Below, in pieces: positions 1-5,106 of a stretch of DNA of 5,627 bases. The position numbers were made by a program, and so were the translations under genes. The stretch is from Acidobacteriota bacterium (GTDB lineage Bacteria; Acidobacteriota; Terriglobia; UBA7540). Each line of letters begins with the position of its first letter. Position 1 is the first letter of the stretch. A model generated the notes under the pieces. The model made no database searches. It was not told the origin of the DNA and was given only the letters and a program-made list of their open reading frames with translations. The stretch spans positions 1 to 5,627 of the forward strand of contig PLWR01000574.1 of NCBI GenBank assembly GCA_003165615.1. Reading direction: 5' to 3'.

Positions 1-575
1 AGGATCATCATGGCGAGGGCGGAAAGCGCGCCGCCCCGCCGTCCGTTGCCCCGGCCCCCGCCACCAAACCCTCCAAACAGTTCGGCATACCAGAGCATGC
101 GACCAATCAGAGTGATGGCGCCGGCCAGAGTGGCGACGACGGTGCTGGTGAGAATGTCACGATTCTTCACGTGCCCAAGCTCGTGCGCAAGCACGCCCTC
201 GATTTCCTCATCGTCGCAGATGTCCAGAATGCCGTGCGTCACCGCCACAGCAGCGTGATTGGGGTTGCGTCCTGTGGCAAAGGCATTGGGCGAGTCCGTG
301 GGAATCATGTAAATCTTGGGAACGGGAATGTTGGCCTTGGCGGCCAGGCGCTCGACAATCTGGTAAATGCGCGGGCCGTCCTCGCGCGAAATCGGCTGGG
401 CGCCGGAAGAGGCCAGCGCGATCTTGTCGGAGAAGAAATAGGTGCCCACATTCATGACCGCGGCGAGCACCAGGGCGAAGATCAGCCCGTTCTGGCCGCC
501 CCACCACTCGCCGATGCCCAAGGCCAAACCCGTCATGGCCGCGAGTAAGATCGTTGTTTTGAAATTATTCCACAT
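1..575 (-). CDS. htpX: HtpX-type membrane zinc metalloprotease (M48), 5' part
   Basis: This is the N-terminal 191 residues of an HtpX protease, an inner-membrane enzyme that degrades misfolded membrane proteins. The gene runs off the left edge; family members are usually about 280-290 residues, so roughly the last third is missing. The start ATG (575-573) is preceded by GGAG at 590-587, and the protein opens MWNNFKTTILLAAM, a typical HtpX beginning. Two hydrophobic segments cover about residues 7-22 and 30-48. The zinc-binding HELGH motif is at residues 131-135, followed by VKNRDIL, as in the family. A third membrane segment spans about 144-164, then a Gly/Arg-rich loop at 168-182, and a fourth segment begins near 184. 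The third zinc ligand (a downstream Glu) would lie outside the window. The upstream neighbour on the same strand is a toxin gene 122 bp away, so htpX probably has its own promoter. Assignment to HtpX is very likely from motif and topology. Confidence 0.95.
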   Translation of the reverse strand, partial: MWNNFKTTILLAAMTGLALGIGEWWGGQNGLIFALVLAAVMNVGTYFFSDKIALASSGAQPISREDGPRIYQIVERLAAKANIPVPKIYMIPTDSPNAFATGRNPNHAAVAVTHGILDICDDEEIEGVLAHELGHVKNRDILTSTVVATLAGAITLIGRMLWYAELFGGFGGGGRGNGRRGGALSALAMMI

Positions 576-697
576 ACTTTTACTTTCTCCCTGGAGCGGC
601 GGCCATAGACCTGCGGTCAGCGCTCATAGAGCGCCGCTGCAAACCCTGTCGCTCTGTATGATTTAGATGCACTTCACAGGTTATTCGGCTGTAGGGG
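576..697. other. Intergenic region upstream of htpX with a short perfect dyad
   Basis: This 122-bp gap separates the vapC stop from the htpX start and should hold the htpX promoter. It contains a perfect inverted repeat, GCGCTC-ATA-GAGCGC, at 620-634, which ends about 45 bp before the htpX start codon. No T-tract follows on the minus strand, so it does not look like an intrinsic terminator. It could be an operator for a regulator of htpX or a small RNA hairpin in its leader. I could not pick a convincing pair of -35 and -10 boxes. Confidence 0.35.
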
Positions 698-1126
698 TCA
701 AGCATAGTTGCGAATCAGACGGATATTCGGGATTGACGGGTATAGCATGTTGTAAAGACGCTCGTCTGCTGTCACCAAGTCCCACCCCGTCTTGATAGCC
801 AGAGCCACGTAAAGGCCGTCGTAAGCGCTGTGACCGTTTCTCAAAGCCAAAGTTAGAGCCAGTTCCATCAAATCTTCTATGGGCCATAAGGGAACGTGGA
901 ATGCGTTGAACTCACGAAAGAGATCTTCCACGACCGCGGCGGAAAGGAGGGCGCGTCTCGCCCGCTTCCAGAGCATATTGGCAATTTCCGCAGGAAGTAT
1001 GGCAGGAGCATGTATTTCCAAAGCGCCGCGCCCCCAGTTAGCAAATAAGAGCTTGGCTTTGTCGGTGTCGGCTTCCGGCACAAGCCGTTTGGCCACTACG
1101 CTGGCATCAACGATAAGGCTCGTCAT
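698..1126 (-). CDS. vapC: PIN-domain toxin ribonuclease, VapC/FitB type
   Basis: This 142-residue protein is a complete single-domain PIN nuclease, the toxin half of a type II toxin-antitoxin pair. Family members cut RNA, often tRNA or rRNA, and use acidic residues to hold Mg2+ or Mn2+. The expected acidic residues are all visible: Asp7 (IVDAS), Glu47 (PAEIAN), Asp103 (AYDGLYVALA) and Asp121 (TADERL), so the toxin looks intact. The ATG at 1126-1124 has GAGG nine bases upstream, lying inside the antitoxin gene. The two genes overlap by 20 bp in different frames, which suggests translational coupling with antitoxin made first. Activity would normally be blocked by the C-terminal tail of the partner antitoxin. 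The RNA target cannot be read from the sequence. Some PIN proteins of this kind are chromosomal with no measurable toxicity. Confidence 0.92.
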   Translation of the reverse strand: MTSLIVDASVVAKRLVPEADTDKAKLLFANWGRGALEIHAPAILPAEIANMLWKRARRALLSAAVVEDLFREFNAFHVPLWPIEDLMELALTLALRNGHSAYDGLYVALAIKTGWDLVTADERLYNMLYPSIPNIRLIRNYA

Positions 1127-1373
1127 TATCCCGATCCTCGCGTATGAGGGCGGTACTATCCGGTTGGTTAGGATACTTACGCCCTATCCTTTTCCAGAGC
1201 CTGTCGATTCTTTTCATCGCCCTAACCGCACCCGCCCGGCGGCGGGCCATCTCCTTTTTGTCGGACAGCATCGCGAGAAACTCCGCATTGAGGCTGCGGC
1301 CATGGCGCTTGGCATCTCGCCGCAGCACGGAATAGTCGGCTTCCGGTATGTTCCGCACCGTAATATTGGGCAT
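1107..1373 (-). CDS. vapB: FitA-like ribbon-helix-helix antitoxin
   Basis: This 88-residue protein is the antitoxin partner of the downstream PIN toxin. Residues 1-42 look like a FitA-type ribbon-helix-helix domain: the beta-strand stretch PNITVRNIP, then RRDAKRHGRSLNAEFLAML as the helical part, which is typical of this subgroup. Such proteins dimerise through the strand, bind operator DNA and repress their own operon. The C-terminal part (about 45-88) is highly basic and then charged and polar, as expected for a flexible tail that inserts into the PIN toxin's active site. The ATG at 1373-1371 is preceded by GGAGG with a short four-base gap. Immediately upstream lie two TGATATCA palindromes that probably form its own operator. 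It overlaps vapC by 20 bp. The FitA-like subgroup assignment is strong; the general symbol vapB is used for convenience. Confidence 0.9.
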   Translation of the reverse strand: MPNITVRNIPEADYSVLRRDAKRHGRSLNAEFLAMLSDKKEMARRRAGAVRAMKRIDRLWKRIGRKYPNQPDSTALIREDRDNDEPYR

Positions 1374-1392
1374 GGTTCCTCCACCCTCACAA

Positions 1393-1411
1393 TGATATCA
1401 TAATGATATCA
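1393..1411 (-). promoter_or_regulatory. Probable autoregulatory operator of the vapBC operon
   Basis: The perfect 8-bp palindrome TGATATCA occurs at 1393-1400 and again at 1404-1411. Their centres are 11 bp apart, about one helical turn, so two ribbon-helix-helix dimers could sit side by side on one face of the DNA. The pair ends 20 bp before the antitoxin start codon. A candidate minus-strand -10 box, TATCAT (1397-1392), lies within it, 16 bases from a weak -35-like TTGCGT (1419-1414). Binding would therefore block transcription. The repeats are seen directly; the operator role is inferred from the adjacent antitoxin. Confidence 0.7.
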
Positions 1412-1446
1412 CTACGCAACCCCGCTGGCCCCCGTCCGCAACCAGT

Positions 1447-2223
1447 TCATTTGCCCGACCCATTGAACAAGACCATACGCATCGAAAGGCTCCCGTGCTC
1501 AAACCCTTCGTAAGGATAGCTCACGGCGTCATGCTCGGTGGTGCTTCCCATGCAATAAAGGAGAGGAACGTAGTGCTCGAGCGTGGGATGCGCGAGCGCC
1601 GCCAGAGGCTTGCCCCAGGCCTCGGGCGCCGCCAGTGACGCGAGGTCGCGGGTTTCAATCGCCTTCCTCACCAGCGAGTCGAATTCGACGGTCCACGGGT
1701 AGGGCTCAGCGTTCTTGTCACCCTCCAAACGGCGCAAATTGTGTACGATGTTGCCGCTTCCCAGAATCAACACACCCCGGTCACGCAGATGGGCAAGCTC
1801 GCTGCCGAGTTCAAGGTGGCGCGCCAGGCTGCGGCCCTCGTCGAGGCTTACTTGAAACACGGGCACGTCAGCTTCGGGATAGAGATGCCGCAGGACGCTC
1901 CACGCCCCGTGATCGAATCCCCACGTCTCGTCCGGCCGGATTTCGAGTTCGCGGGCCACGCGTTCGGCTTCGGCGGGCGCGCCCGGCGCGGGGTACTCGA
2001 CTTCATAGAGCGGTGCGGGAAAACCATAAAAGTCATGAATGGTGCGCGGTTTGGCGGCGGCCAGAACCTCCGAGCCACGCGTCACCCAATGCGCCGAAAC
2101 TACGCACACCGCCTTTGGACGCGGCAGGCGCTGCGAGAGCCCCGCCAGCGTCTCCGTAAAGCGGTTCCGCTCAATGGCGTTCATCGGCGATCCGTGGCCA
2201 ACGAAAAGGACGGGCATTCTCAT
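1447..2223 (-). CDS. ygiD: Class III extradiol dioxygenase, YgiD/DODA type
   Basis: This 258-residue protein belongs to the LigB-like class III ring-cleavage dioxygenases, specifically the 4,5-DOPA dioxygenase (YgiD) branch, whose members are close to 260-270 residues. Motifs run in family order: LFVGHGSPMN (His10), VVSAHWVTRG (His45), TIHDFYGFP (about 61-69), WGFDHGAWSVL (His105), GSGNIVHNLR (His161) and LEHYVPLLY (His217), ending GSLSMRM. His10, His45, His161 and His217 match the metal-site histidines of YgiD. The likely reaction is O2-dependent opening of a catechol ring; the true substrate is unknown. The frame is open upstream to 2370, but that extension crosses a GC-rich intergenic repeat. 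AAGGA lies eight bases before the ATG at 2223, and homology starts there, so I use that start. It stands alone between two toxin-antitoxin loci, with no catabolic partners visible. Confidence 0.92.
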   Translation of the reverse strand: MRMPVLFVGHGSPMNAIERNRFTETLAGLSQRLPRPKAVCVVSAHWVTRGSEVLAAAKPRTIHDFYGFPAPLYEVEYPAPGAPAEAERVARELEIRPDETWGFDHGAWSVLRHLYPEADVPVFQVSLDEGRSLARHLELGSELAHLRDRGVLILGSGNIVHNLRRLEGDKNAEPYPWTVEFDSLVRKAIETRDLASLAAPEAWGKPLAALAHPTLEHYVPLLYCMGSTTEHDAVSYPYEGFEHGSLSMRMVLFNGSGK

Positions 2224-2254
2224 AACGTGATTCCTTAACTCAAAAATTTTTCTT

Positions 2255-2306
2255 CCCTCGCCCCCTTGGGGGAGAGGGGGGACCGCAAGGCGGTGGGTGA
2301 GGGGGC
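2255..2306. repeat. GC-rich palindromic intergenic repeat (REP/MITE-like)
   Basis: The stretch begins with an inverted repeat, CCCTCGCCCCC (2255-2265) against GGGGGAGAGGG (2268-2278), with one mismatch and a two-base centre. A second small hairpin follows, ACCGC-AAG-GCGGT (2282-2294), then GGGTGAGGGGG. This resembles the G/C-tract intergenic repeats dispersed in many bacterial genomes, usually of the form CCCTC...GAGGG...GTGAGGG. In the RNA of the dioxygenase gene it would form stable hairpins just upstream of the coding start. It lies in the 157-bp gap after hicA, where it could also attenuate transcription from the hic operon. Only one copy is in the window, so its dispersed nature is inferred from resemblance. 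Confidence 0.65.
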
Positions 2307-2380
2307 CAGCACGAACATCAATACCCGGTTTCTTCTTGAGCCGACACGTCACCTTGATCTTTCCCGGCAAGGAGGAGCGC

Positions 2381-2599
2381 TCACAGAAGCTTCATAAACT
2401 CTTCTGCCGAGAGTTCCGCATCCCGGAGAATCTTTTTCAGAAGCCCACGGCCAACCACTTTATAGTTGGGAACAGTGATCAATGTCTTTCCGGGACAGGC
2501 GAGGCGCATGTGGCTCCCCCGCTGGCGAGTTTCCTGGTAGCCGACTTTGGCCAGCGCCTTGACAATTGCCTTGCCGGATAGAATGGATAATCGGGTCAC
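2381..2599 (-). CDS. hicA: HicA-type mRNA interferase toxin
   Basis: This 72-residue protein is a complete HicA (YcfA-like) toxin with a double-stranded-RNA-binding-like fold that cleaves mRNA independently of the ribosome. It opens with ILSGKAIVKALAKVGY, followed by RQRGSHMRL with the catalytic-type His30, then the ITVPNYK strand and GRGLLKKILRDAELSAEEFMKLL. All family hallmarks and the usual length are present, so it should be active. The start codon is GTG at 2599-2597, sharing four bases (GTGA) with the stop of the upstream hicB. No clear ribosome site precedes it, so it is probably translated by coupling to that antitoxin gene. It is the last gene of a hicB-hicB-hicA operon. Antitoxin-before-toxin order is the less common one for hic loci. 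Confidence 0.95.
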   Translation of the reverse strand: MTRLSILSGKAIVKALAKVGYQETRQRGSHMRLACPGKTLITVPNYKVVGRGLLKKILRDAELSAEEFMKLL

Positions 2600-2859
2600 G
2601 GTGATAGGGTGATGGTGTGCAGACTCAGTTCGCGCGGGTGGTACGTCGCTAGAATCTCGCGATTTCTTTTCTCTTCGACGATCAATTGGATGACTTCGCG
2701 GATGTTCCGCAGCGCCTCATCCACGGTCTTCCCCTGACTATAGCAACCTTCAAAAAGGGGGCACTCCACCACGTAGAATCCATCCTCGTCCTTTTCAATG
2801 AAGACGGGGACTTGCGTGTCGTGGTGTTTGGTCTTCTTAGACCCATTGGGCTTTCGCAT
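2596..2859 (-). CDS. hicB: HicB-family antitoxin, toxin-proximal copy
   Basis: This 87-residue protein carries a single HicB-like (UPF0150, partial RNase H) domain: VPVFIEKDEDGFYVVECP (about 17-34), then FEGCYSQGKTVDEALRNIREVIQLIVE. The GCYSQGKT stretch is the conserved turn of the family. The C-terminal tail ends in ELSLHTITLSP, with no recognisable ribbon-helix-helix or helix-turn-helix domain, so DNA binding is doubtful. The first 15 residues are basic and polar (RKPNGSKKTKHH). It probably binds and blocks the adjacent HicA, since the two genes overlap by four bases. The ATG at 2859-2857 has AGGA seven bases upstream, overlapping the stop codon of the preceding hicB-like gene, which again suggests coupling. 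The family call is firm; which of the two HicB proteins neutralises HicA is inferred from position. Confidence 0.9.
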   Translation of the reverse strand: MRKPNGSKKTKHHDTQVPVFIEKDEDGFYVVECPLFEGCYSQGKTVDEALRNIREVIQLIVEEKRNREILATYHPRELSLHTITLSP

Positions 2860-2868
2860 GGTTTAATC

Positions 2869-3039
2869 CTAAAGCATCGGGTGGCAAGAATCAACGTGCA
2901 GGCAGGCCTCAATGGCCTCGTGGACATTCGCCATCAGCTCTTCCATGGTTTCGCCCTGCGTGGCACAGCCGGGAATCGCCGGCACTTCCGCCCAGTAGCC
3001 GCCTTCCGCCGCTTCGTGAACCATAACCTTGATTTTCAT
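2869..3039 (-). CDS. Short HicB-family antitoxin-like protein, first copy
   Basis: This 56-residue protein is a second, divergent HicB-fold domain: KIKVMVHEAAEGGYWAEVP, then IPGCATQGETMEELMANVHEAIEACL. It lines up over its whole core with the next gene (GCATQGET against GCYSQGKT; MEELMANVHEAIE against VDEALRNIREVIQ). It is shorter than usual and ends soon after the main helix with HVDSCHPML, so it may have lost a C-terminal segment or be a minimal form. I place the start at the ATG 3039-3037 because GGAGGT lies six bases upstream. A longer reading from 3096 would add a Gly-rich stretch with no family similarity. The stop is 9 bp before the next hicB start, so both belong to one operon. It may be a second antitoxin, a helper in the complex, or a relic. 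Confidence 0.85.
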   Translation of the reverse strand: MKIKVMVHEAAEGGYWAEVPAIPGCATQGETMEELMANVHEAIEACLHVDSCHPML

Positions 3040-3166
3040 GCTGCCACCTCCGCGTTGACGCCCTGCCAATATTCCACCAGCGCTGCTGCCGCCCACCTCT
3101 ATTATTTCCCTTTGGGCCGTTCGCGTGGGATACGTAGAACGCGCGGTTTAACATACAGCCAGCCTA

Positions 3167-3748
3167 TCATCCAAATACGGCCTCGTAAATCCTCTGTAGA
3201 AATTGCCCAATTCGAACCATCACCGTGACCACAACAAGCCGCCTCATATAAAGCACGGCGCAACCGTATGCATTGGGACTCCAATAGGATTCAAAGGCGT
3301 CGAGCGTGAAGTGCGTAATGTCCTCCTGCCATCCGCACTTGCTTGTCCATGTTCCATCCGATAGCTGCCGTGCCATATGGGTCGGCTTCCAATCTTTGAA
3401 ACCGTCCAGTGATTTAGGGATCGACGGCATCGGCGCATAAGATTTATGTATAGCGTACAGGACAACTTTGTCGTATAGGATTTCGCGTCCCGAGTGCTCG
3501 CAAATCCTATAGCCGAGCGAGCGGAAGGTATTTATAAAGCAGGAGATCGTTGATTCGCGTCTGATCCCACCAGGCCAGTACCCATCAGGCATCGGCCACC
3601 AAAAGCCGTGGTGGGTGTCTCCCGCAGCCCAGGCAATACAATTATAACTTCCAGGGTTGTTGGGCGGACCGGTTTCATCGCTAGTTTTCTCGTAACCAGC
3701 AGCAACCAGTTTCGGGAAGATGCTTTCTAAGAGGGTCAGTCGTGGCAC
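3167..3748 (-). CDS. DUF7689-like protein with conserved Cys and His
   Basis: This 193-residue protein matches my memory of a widespread uncharacterised family (DUF7689-like). Visible landmarks are GSYNCIAWAAGDT (residues 33-45, Cys37), a Trp/Pro-rich stretch FWWPMPDGYWPGG (49-61), LGYRICE (78-84), KVVLYA (94-99), KPTHMARQLSDGTWTSK (121-137, His124), EDITH (142-146) and YGCAVLYMRR (161-170). Cys37 near the N-terminus followed by His124 and Asp143 is the residue order of papain/NlpC-like hydrolases. A thiol enzyme is possible but not shown. The last 23 residues (VVVTVMVRIGQFLQRIYEAVFG region) are hydrophobic and look unlike the usual ending near YMRR. The start is GTG at 3748-3746, three bases after the previous stop; the first in-frame ATG would lose Cys37. 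It is the last gene of a three-gene operon. No signal peptide is seen. Confidence 0.85.
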   Translation of the reverse strand: MPRLTLLESIFPKLVAAGYEKTSDETGPPNNPGSYNCIAWAAGDTHHGFWWPMPDGYWPGGIRRESTISCFINTFRSLGYRICEHSGREILYDKVVLYAIHKSYAPMPSIPKSLDGFKDWKPTHMARQLSDGTWTSKCGWQEDITHFTLDAFESYWSPNAYGCAVLYMRRLVVVTVMVRIGQFLQRIYEAVFG

Positions 3749-3751
3749 AAG

Positions 3752-4225
3752 TTAGATGAGTTTCTTCCTCTTGCCCCATTGAATCCAAGCCTCTGCCATC
3801 TTCTTTCTGTTCCCCGCATCCCGTGGATCGAAAGGCCGGATCTTCGTTATTTCGCTCAGGGCAGTAAACCAGAACCCGTTATTTTGCTGGAGGTCATGTA
3901 GCAAGAAAGGCACGGCGTCCCATCCCATACTAACTATCTGTCGATATTTTTCGTTCTCGACCATCGCACTAAGCGAAGAAATGGTACGAACTTCCAACGC
4001 CCATTCTCCGGCCAGCCTATGAAATCTATTTTCGACTGTTCTGTCGATGGGTTTGGCCTGTTCAACAGCAACAAGAGATGAATCCATGAATACACGGCCA
4101 GGGGTCTTTAGGGGACACCAATCGGGGTACGGTTTTTCAGGTGCCGGATGGGAGTAGAAATCATCCTCCCGCACTCTCTTCGGCGGGTAGAAAATGTCTA
4201 CTCGATCCATAACTGCTGTCGCCAT
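3752..4225 (-). CDS. Uncharacterised Trp-rich helical protein, operon gene 2
   Basis: I do not recognise a named domain in this 157-residue protein. Residues 1-60 are polar and Pro/Tyr-rich (YPPKRVREDDFY, PYPDWCPLKTPGRVF) and probably extended. Residues 65-155 look alpha-helical: FHRLAGEWALEVRTISSLS, YRQIVSMGWDAVPFLLHDL, FWFTALSEITKIRP and MAEAWIQWGKRKK. The pattern 'aVPfLLhdL ... ALseITki ... AWiqWG' recalls a HEAT-like helical repeat and, from memory, proteins often encoded beside DUF7689-like genes. I place the start at the ATG 4225-4223, directly preceded by GAGGGGGAG and seven bases after the previous stop. A TTG at 4252 would overlap the upstream gene, and the ATG at 4210 is also possible. 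The very tight spacing to both neighbours suggests a shared job, perhaps as a binding partner or immunity-like protein. That role is speculation. Confidence 0.8.
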   Translation of the reverse strand: MATAVMDRVDIFYPPKRVREDDFYSHPAPEKPYPDWCPLKTPGRVFMDSSLVAVEQAKPIDRTVENRFHRLAGEWALEVRTISSLSAMVENEKYRQIVSMGWDAVPFLLHDLQQNNGFWFTALSEITKIRPFDPRDAGNRKKMAEAWIQWGKRKKLI

Positions 4226-4232
4226 CTCCCCC

Positions 4233-4901
4233 TCATTCCTTTGCAGCACCAAAAACAGGTAATTTTGGAACCACTGATCTTAGCGTCTTCGCTTTCGATG
4301 AAGCGCGCTCGATTACCGTCCTCAGTGTTTCTAAGTCCTCAGCGTCGAGAGAAACGTAAATTTCTTCATGTTGACGTTTGGAGCCACCACGATAAAAACC
4401 CAGTTTGAGTAAGTGGACAACGACCATCCCTTTGGGGCCATCCGCAACATTCGAGCCAAACACTGGACGAAGGTCAGTTAGAATACGTGTACAACAGAAG
4501 GTGCGCTCGTCCTCGGTTTGCAGGTCAAACACCTTTGCCCGCAATGAGAATGATTCCGCGCCTAAAACAGAATGCAGATTTCTACGAAATCCTTCCCGCT
4601 TATCGTCTGGAATCTGCCATTGTGATTTAGAGTCCATCGACTCAATGATATCATTTACGAACTCTTCAAGCGGAACCTCGTTTGCCACCCTGACGCCGTA
4701 CAGTGCGCCGATGGCCTCCCCTATCGCTTCGTTGCCTTGGTCCAATGATGAAATGGCTGAAATTACGGCATTATAGCGATATTCGCTGGTCATGGTTACT
4801 GTATCCAAGACCTTACGAATCGCCTGTACACTGCGATCGTCCAGTTGACTGATTTCAAAGACCCCTTGACGATATTTCTCTGGAATGTCGAGTCCCGCCA
4901 C
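4233..4901 (-). CDS. Uncharacterised protein, first gene of three-gene operon
   Basis: This 222-residue protein is not one I can name. No signal peptide or membrane segment is visible. The N-terminal part (1-115) is acidic and helical. A compact region, likely the conserved core, spans about 110-207. It contains TFCCTRILTDLRPVF (134-148, adjacent Cys136-Cys137), a beta-like stretch GMVVVHLLKLGFY (158-170), and then EEIYVSLDAEDLETLRTVIERASSKAKTL (179-207), a strand followed by a long helix. I recall similar 'LD..DL..L...I.RA..K...L' endings in other uncharacterised bacterial proteins, but no function. The start is GTG (4901-4899) with AGAGGA seven bases upstream, a good ribosome site. It begins a run of three genes with gaps of 7 and 3 bp. 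The AT-richer composition than clpB is consistent with acquisition. Confidence 0.82.
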   Translation of the reverse strand: MAGLDIPEKYRQGVFEISQLDDRSVQAIRKVLDTVTMTSEYRYNAVISAISSLDQGNEAIGEAIGALYGVRVANEVPLEEFVNDIIESMDSKSQWQIPDDKREGFRRNLHSVLGAESFSLRAKVFDLQTEDERTFCCTRILTDLRPVFGSNVADGPKGMVVVHLLKLGFYRGGSKRQHEEIYVSLDAEDLETLRTVIERASSKAKTLRSVVPKLPVFGAAKE

Positions 4902-4953
4902 CAGTTATTCCTCTTTATCCGTTTGGATGGTACCAAGTTCCGCTGAGCAGAGC

Positions 4954-4982
4954 ATGGTATATCATGGGATGTGGCAAGTCAA
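4954..4982 (-). promoter_or_regulatory. Candidate promoter of the three-gene operon
   Basis: On the minus strand a -35-like TTGACT (4982-4977) is followed after 17 bases by TACCAT (4959-4954), a partial match to TATAAT. A 15-base spacer would instead use TATACC (4961-4956). It is correctly placed about 50 bp before the GTG start at 4901. A 13-bp tandem repeat abuts its upstream side. The -35 box is good, the -10 box is weak, and no start site has been shown. Confidence 0.4.
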
Positions 4983-5008
4983 TCACGGTCAATTGTCACG
5001 GTCAATTG
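4983..5008. repeat. Perfect 13-bp tandem repeat upstream of the operon promoter
   Basis: TCACGGTCAATTG occurs twice head to tail (4983-4995 and 4996-5008), followed by a further TC. On the minus strand this gives CAATTGACCGTGA twice, each holding a CAATTG palindrome and a TTGAC box. With flanking bases, TTGAC appears four times in 35 bp (starting at 5012, 5005, 4992 and 4982). The repeat ends next to the likely -35 box of the three-gene operon, so it could bind a regulator or offer alternative -35 elements. It may also be a simple slippage duplication. Confidence 0.6.
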
Positions 5009-5080
5009 TCAACTCCACACTCATCATAGCAGACATCGGATGGGCGAGCCTAGCAATATGTTGCCCTAATTTGGACAGCC

Positions 5081-5100
5081 CAGGCACAAGGCGTGCCCTG
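5081..5100 (-). terminator. Weak hairpin after clpB, possible terminator
   Basis: A short stem GGCAC (5083-5087) with GTGCC (5093-5097) and a 5-base loop lies just after the clpB stop. It can be lengthened by CAG/CTG with one bulge. There is no run of T after it on the minus strand, so it does not meet the standard for an intrinsic terminator. It might stabilise the clpB mRNA end instead. Confidence 0.25.
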
Positions 5101-5106
5101 CTTCCT

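Noticed and set aside
879..1403. Plus-strand frame of 174 codons across vapC and vapB
   Set aside because: It runs opposite two well-supported overlapping genes and its product has no recognisable domain; it is a shadow frame.
1635..2238. Two long plus-strand frames opposite the dioxygenase gene
   Set aside because: The opposite strand encodes a protein with all family motifs; these frames are Arg/Pro-rich and look like antisense of GC-rich coding DNA.
2224..2370. N-terminal extension of the dioxygenase frame to 2370
   Set aside because: The added 49 residues translate a palindromic intergenic repeat and show no family similarity. A good ribosome site and family homology both begin at 2223.
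3040..3096. Longer start for the first HicB-like gene at 3096
   Set aside because: It adds a Gly/Ser-rich low-complexity stretch, while GGAGGT sits at ideal distance before the ATG at 3039.
3102..3284. Small minus-strand frame of 60 codons overlapping the Cys/His protein's 3' end
   Set aside because: It lies in another frame of a supported gene, has no ribosome site that stands out and no domain; a frameshifted continuation was considered but is not needed.
4226..4252. TTG start at 4252 for the second operon gene
   Set aside because: It would overlap the upstream gene by 20 bp with a rare start codon, while the ATG at 4225 has a strong purine-rich ribosome site directly before it.
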